DNA of 64,000 bases from Psococerastis gibbosa (lineage: Eukaryota > Arthropoda > Insecta > Psocodea > Psocidae). The stretch is from NCBI GenBank assembly GCA_963971405.1, contig OZ020488.1, forward strand, positions 24,509,089 through 24,573,088, read 5' to 3'. This document shows, piece by piece, positions 62,379 through 64,000 of this stretch (its first letter is position 1; each line of letters starts with the position of its first letter). The notes beneath the pieces are model-generated. The model ran no database searches, was not told where the DNA came from, and saw only the letters and a list, made by a program, of their open reading frames with translations. A program made the translations under genes and the position numbers.

Positions 62379-64000
62379 CTAATGCTAAACAAGAATAAGA
62401 ATACGTATTGAATTGCTATTAGTGCTGTCTCGTCGAGTGTGGATGAATTGGTAGGACAGTTATCAAAATGAGATTCGGTTATTAGTGTTACTTAGTTTAG
62501 TGTACCTGGTGTTGGCATATGTACGATAACGTATATCATATAGTTCGTCCAGTAGGCCCGTACACAAGGGGTTTATGGACCCCCTTCTCCCAAAAAAATT
62601 AAATTAACATTTATTTAAAATAAGAATGTCTAGGTAGAGACAAAATTAATGATTTACGATTAACGCTTGAGACTCTGTCCAGTATTGTAATGGTGAGGAC
62701 AATGAATCCCCCCCCCCCGCATATATTTTATCCTTCTTTTTTGCCTCTCTTCCTCTCCAGTTTCTTCTCTATTTAATTTTAAGCATTTATCAATAATATA
62801 GTATATTTTTGTTTTTTAGGGTTAGCATGAAAAGAAGACTTTATAGTCTTATTGTTCGCTTTTTGCTTTTTTTTCAATGAAGTCGTTTTCAATTTCAATT
62901 TATATTTACAACTACAGTATAATTATATTATAAAATACAATGCGGCAAAAATGTGCATACAGGAACTGAGCACTGAGAAAGGGACTTATTAATTTAAAAG
63001 TCCTTTCCTCTCCTCCCAGCTTTTCACTTTTCGGATTGAATCGTCGAATTAAACAGGTCAATTAAACCTTTTAATTCGAATAAATTCAGTGCTGTATATT
63101 ACGTTCCGAATGACGTCAGGTTGAAAATTCTCGAAAATAGTATGGGAATCCTTAAAGACATGGTACTAATAAATGATCCGGCAGATCAAACTTCACGACC
63201 GATTTCCTGCATATCCCCATTGAGAGACACAACGTTTATTGTAAGGTCGCAGCCGCGCTATTGTGCGGAAACAACGACAAAAAACTCTAATAGGATCCGC
63301 CCGCCCCATTCTCCCACTTCTTTTGCATTGATATCCTTCTCAAATTCAACCAAAATAGTAGGAATTGCCGTCTTTTGTCTGCTATTTACGGTATTTATGA
63401 GTACGGTATCGAATATCCGATTTAGTATTGTGGAACAAGCAGGACCGTAAAGAGAATCAGTAAACCTCGGGCAGCGGAACAATCCCCCCCCCCCCCCACT
63501 AGGTTTTTATTTTCGGGTGTAAATGCGAAAATCTTGAGGCACATTTACAGGGTAGTTTGACTACCCCAAACATTTAGGGGGCTTAACTGGTCGGTGTTTT
63601 TAGTTTTTTTCATTGGCCTACAGGGAGTATTGCATTATCGATAGGTAATTGTTTCACTGGGCCAGTCAGTCATATCAGCAATTAATATAAAATATAAATT
63701 ATATATTATATTATTATATATATTATAAATAATATAAATATAATATAATAATTTACAGCATTATAAAATTGCTACAATATTTTTATTGCAGCGCGCGGCA
63801 GGCACCAACCTTACTCATGGGCCTTCACCACGGTCCAGGGAAGTGGGAACAAGTTTAGATAGGATCTGACGTCATTTACTTTTAATCCATAAGAAAGCAG
63901 AAGACTGGACTACAAAAGGATTCTAACCTACTTACGACGAACTCATAGAAGAAGCCTACAAAAAATTCAATCTTAATAACGGCTTTATCGGCAAATTACT
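62379..64000. other. non-coding to window end, no gene recognised
   Basis: Contains a truncated hAT-like end at about 62551, poly-C at 62710 and 63484, and the AT tract at 63671. The open frames at 63121-63482 on both strands show no domain. Confidence 0.35.
63671..63755. repeat. AT-rich low-complexity tract
   Basis: Irregular TATAA/ATATA repeats, self-complementary over much of their length. Confidence 0.7.

Noticed and set aside
63121..63482. Overlapping open frames on both strands near the window end
   Set aside because: Neither shows a domain or splice signals; mutual openness suggests base-composition chance.

Overview
The window is nuclear DNA of an animal, almost certainly an arthropod. 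It is AT-rich and intron-rich, and it holds five recognisable spliced genes plus at least one probable terminal exon. The arthropod call rests on a ZAD-type C2H2 zinc-finger gene, since ZAD is an arthropod expansion. It also rests on the very dense mix of tRNA-derived SINEs, hAT-like and foldback MITEs and Helitron-like repeats. I cannot name the species. All exon models were built by hand from splice sites, reading phase and remembered family architecture. None has been checked against transcripts.

Layout: (1) 2345-14478 (+), a ten-exon SLC35F3/F4-like membrane transporter. (2) 15365-21691 (+), a seven-exon ZAD protein with six C2H2 fingers. (3) 25549-23327 (-), a two-exon CC2D1/Lgd-like gene with three DM14 repeats but no C2 domain. 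(4) 25984-32792 (+), a six-exon SREK1-like splicing regulator with two RRMs and an RS/RE/RK tail, head to head with gene 3 over about 430 bp. Its first intron is a pile of nested transposons, including a 5'-truncated non-LTR retrotransposon with a clear 15-bp target-site duplication. (5) 44805-34564 (-), twelve exons and 912 residues of RECK, the GPI-anchored Kazal-repeat protein, convergent with SREK1. Its signal-peptide exon lies further upstream and was not found. (6) 45.2-64 kb is mostly repeat-rich non-coding DNA, with a likely C-terminal exon of a further minus-strand gene at 62378-62238 and two weaker orphan-exon candidates.

The genes do not form one pathway: membrane transport, transcription, ESCRT/Notch trafficking, splicing control, and extracellular protease/Wnt control. 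The CC2D1/SREK1 pair probably shares a promoter region.

The most unusual feature is a family of foldback elements, with copies at about 2.1, 8.0, 13.0, 17.4, 21.8 and 56.7 kb. They share a terminal motif (about TAAGGCGGGTATTCCAC), and four share a loop motif (AGCAGACATT or its complement), yet the complementary arms differ in sequence from copy to copy. One copy has another nested exactly in its palindromic centre. Other notable structures are head-to-head tRNA-SINE dimers, a SINE-like insert with a 5S-rRNA-like head, and hammerhead-ribozyme-like motifs.
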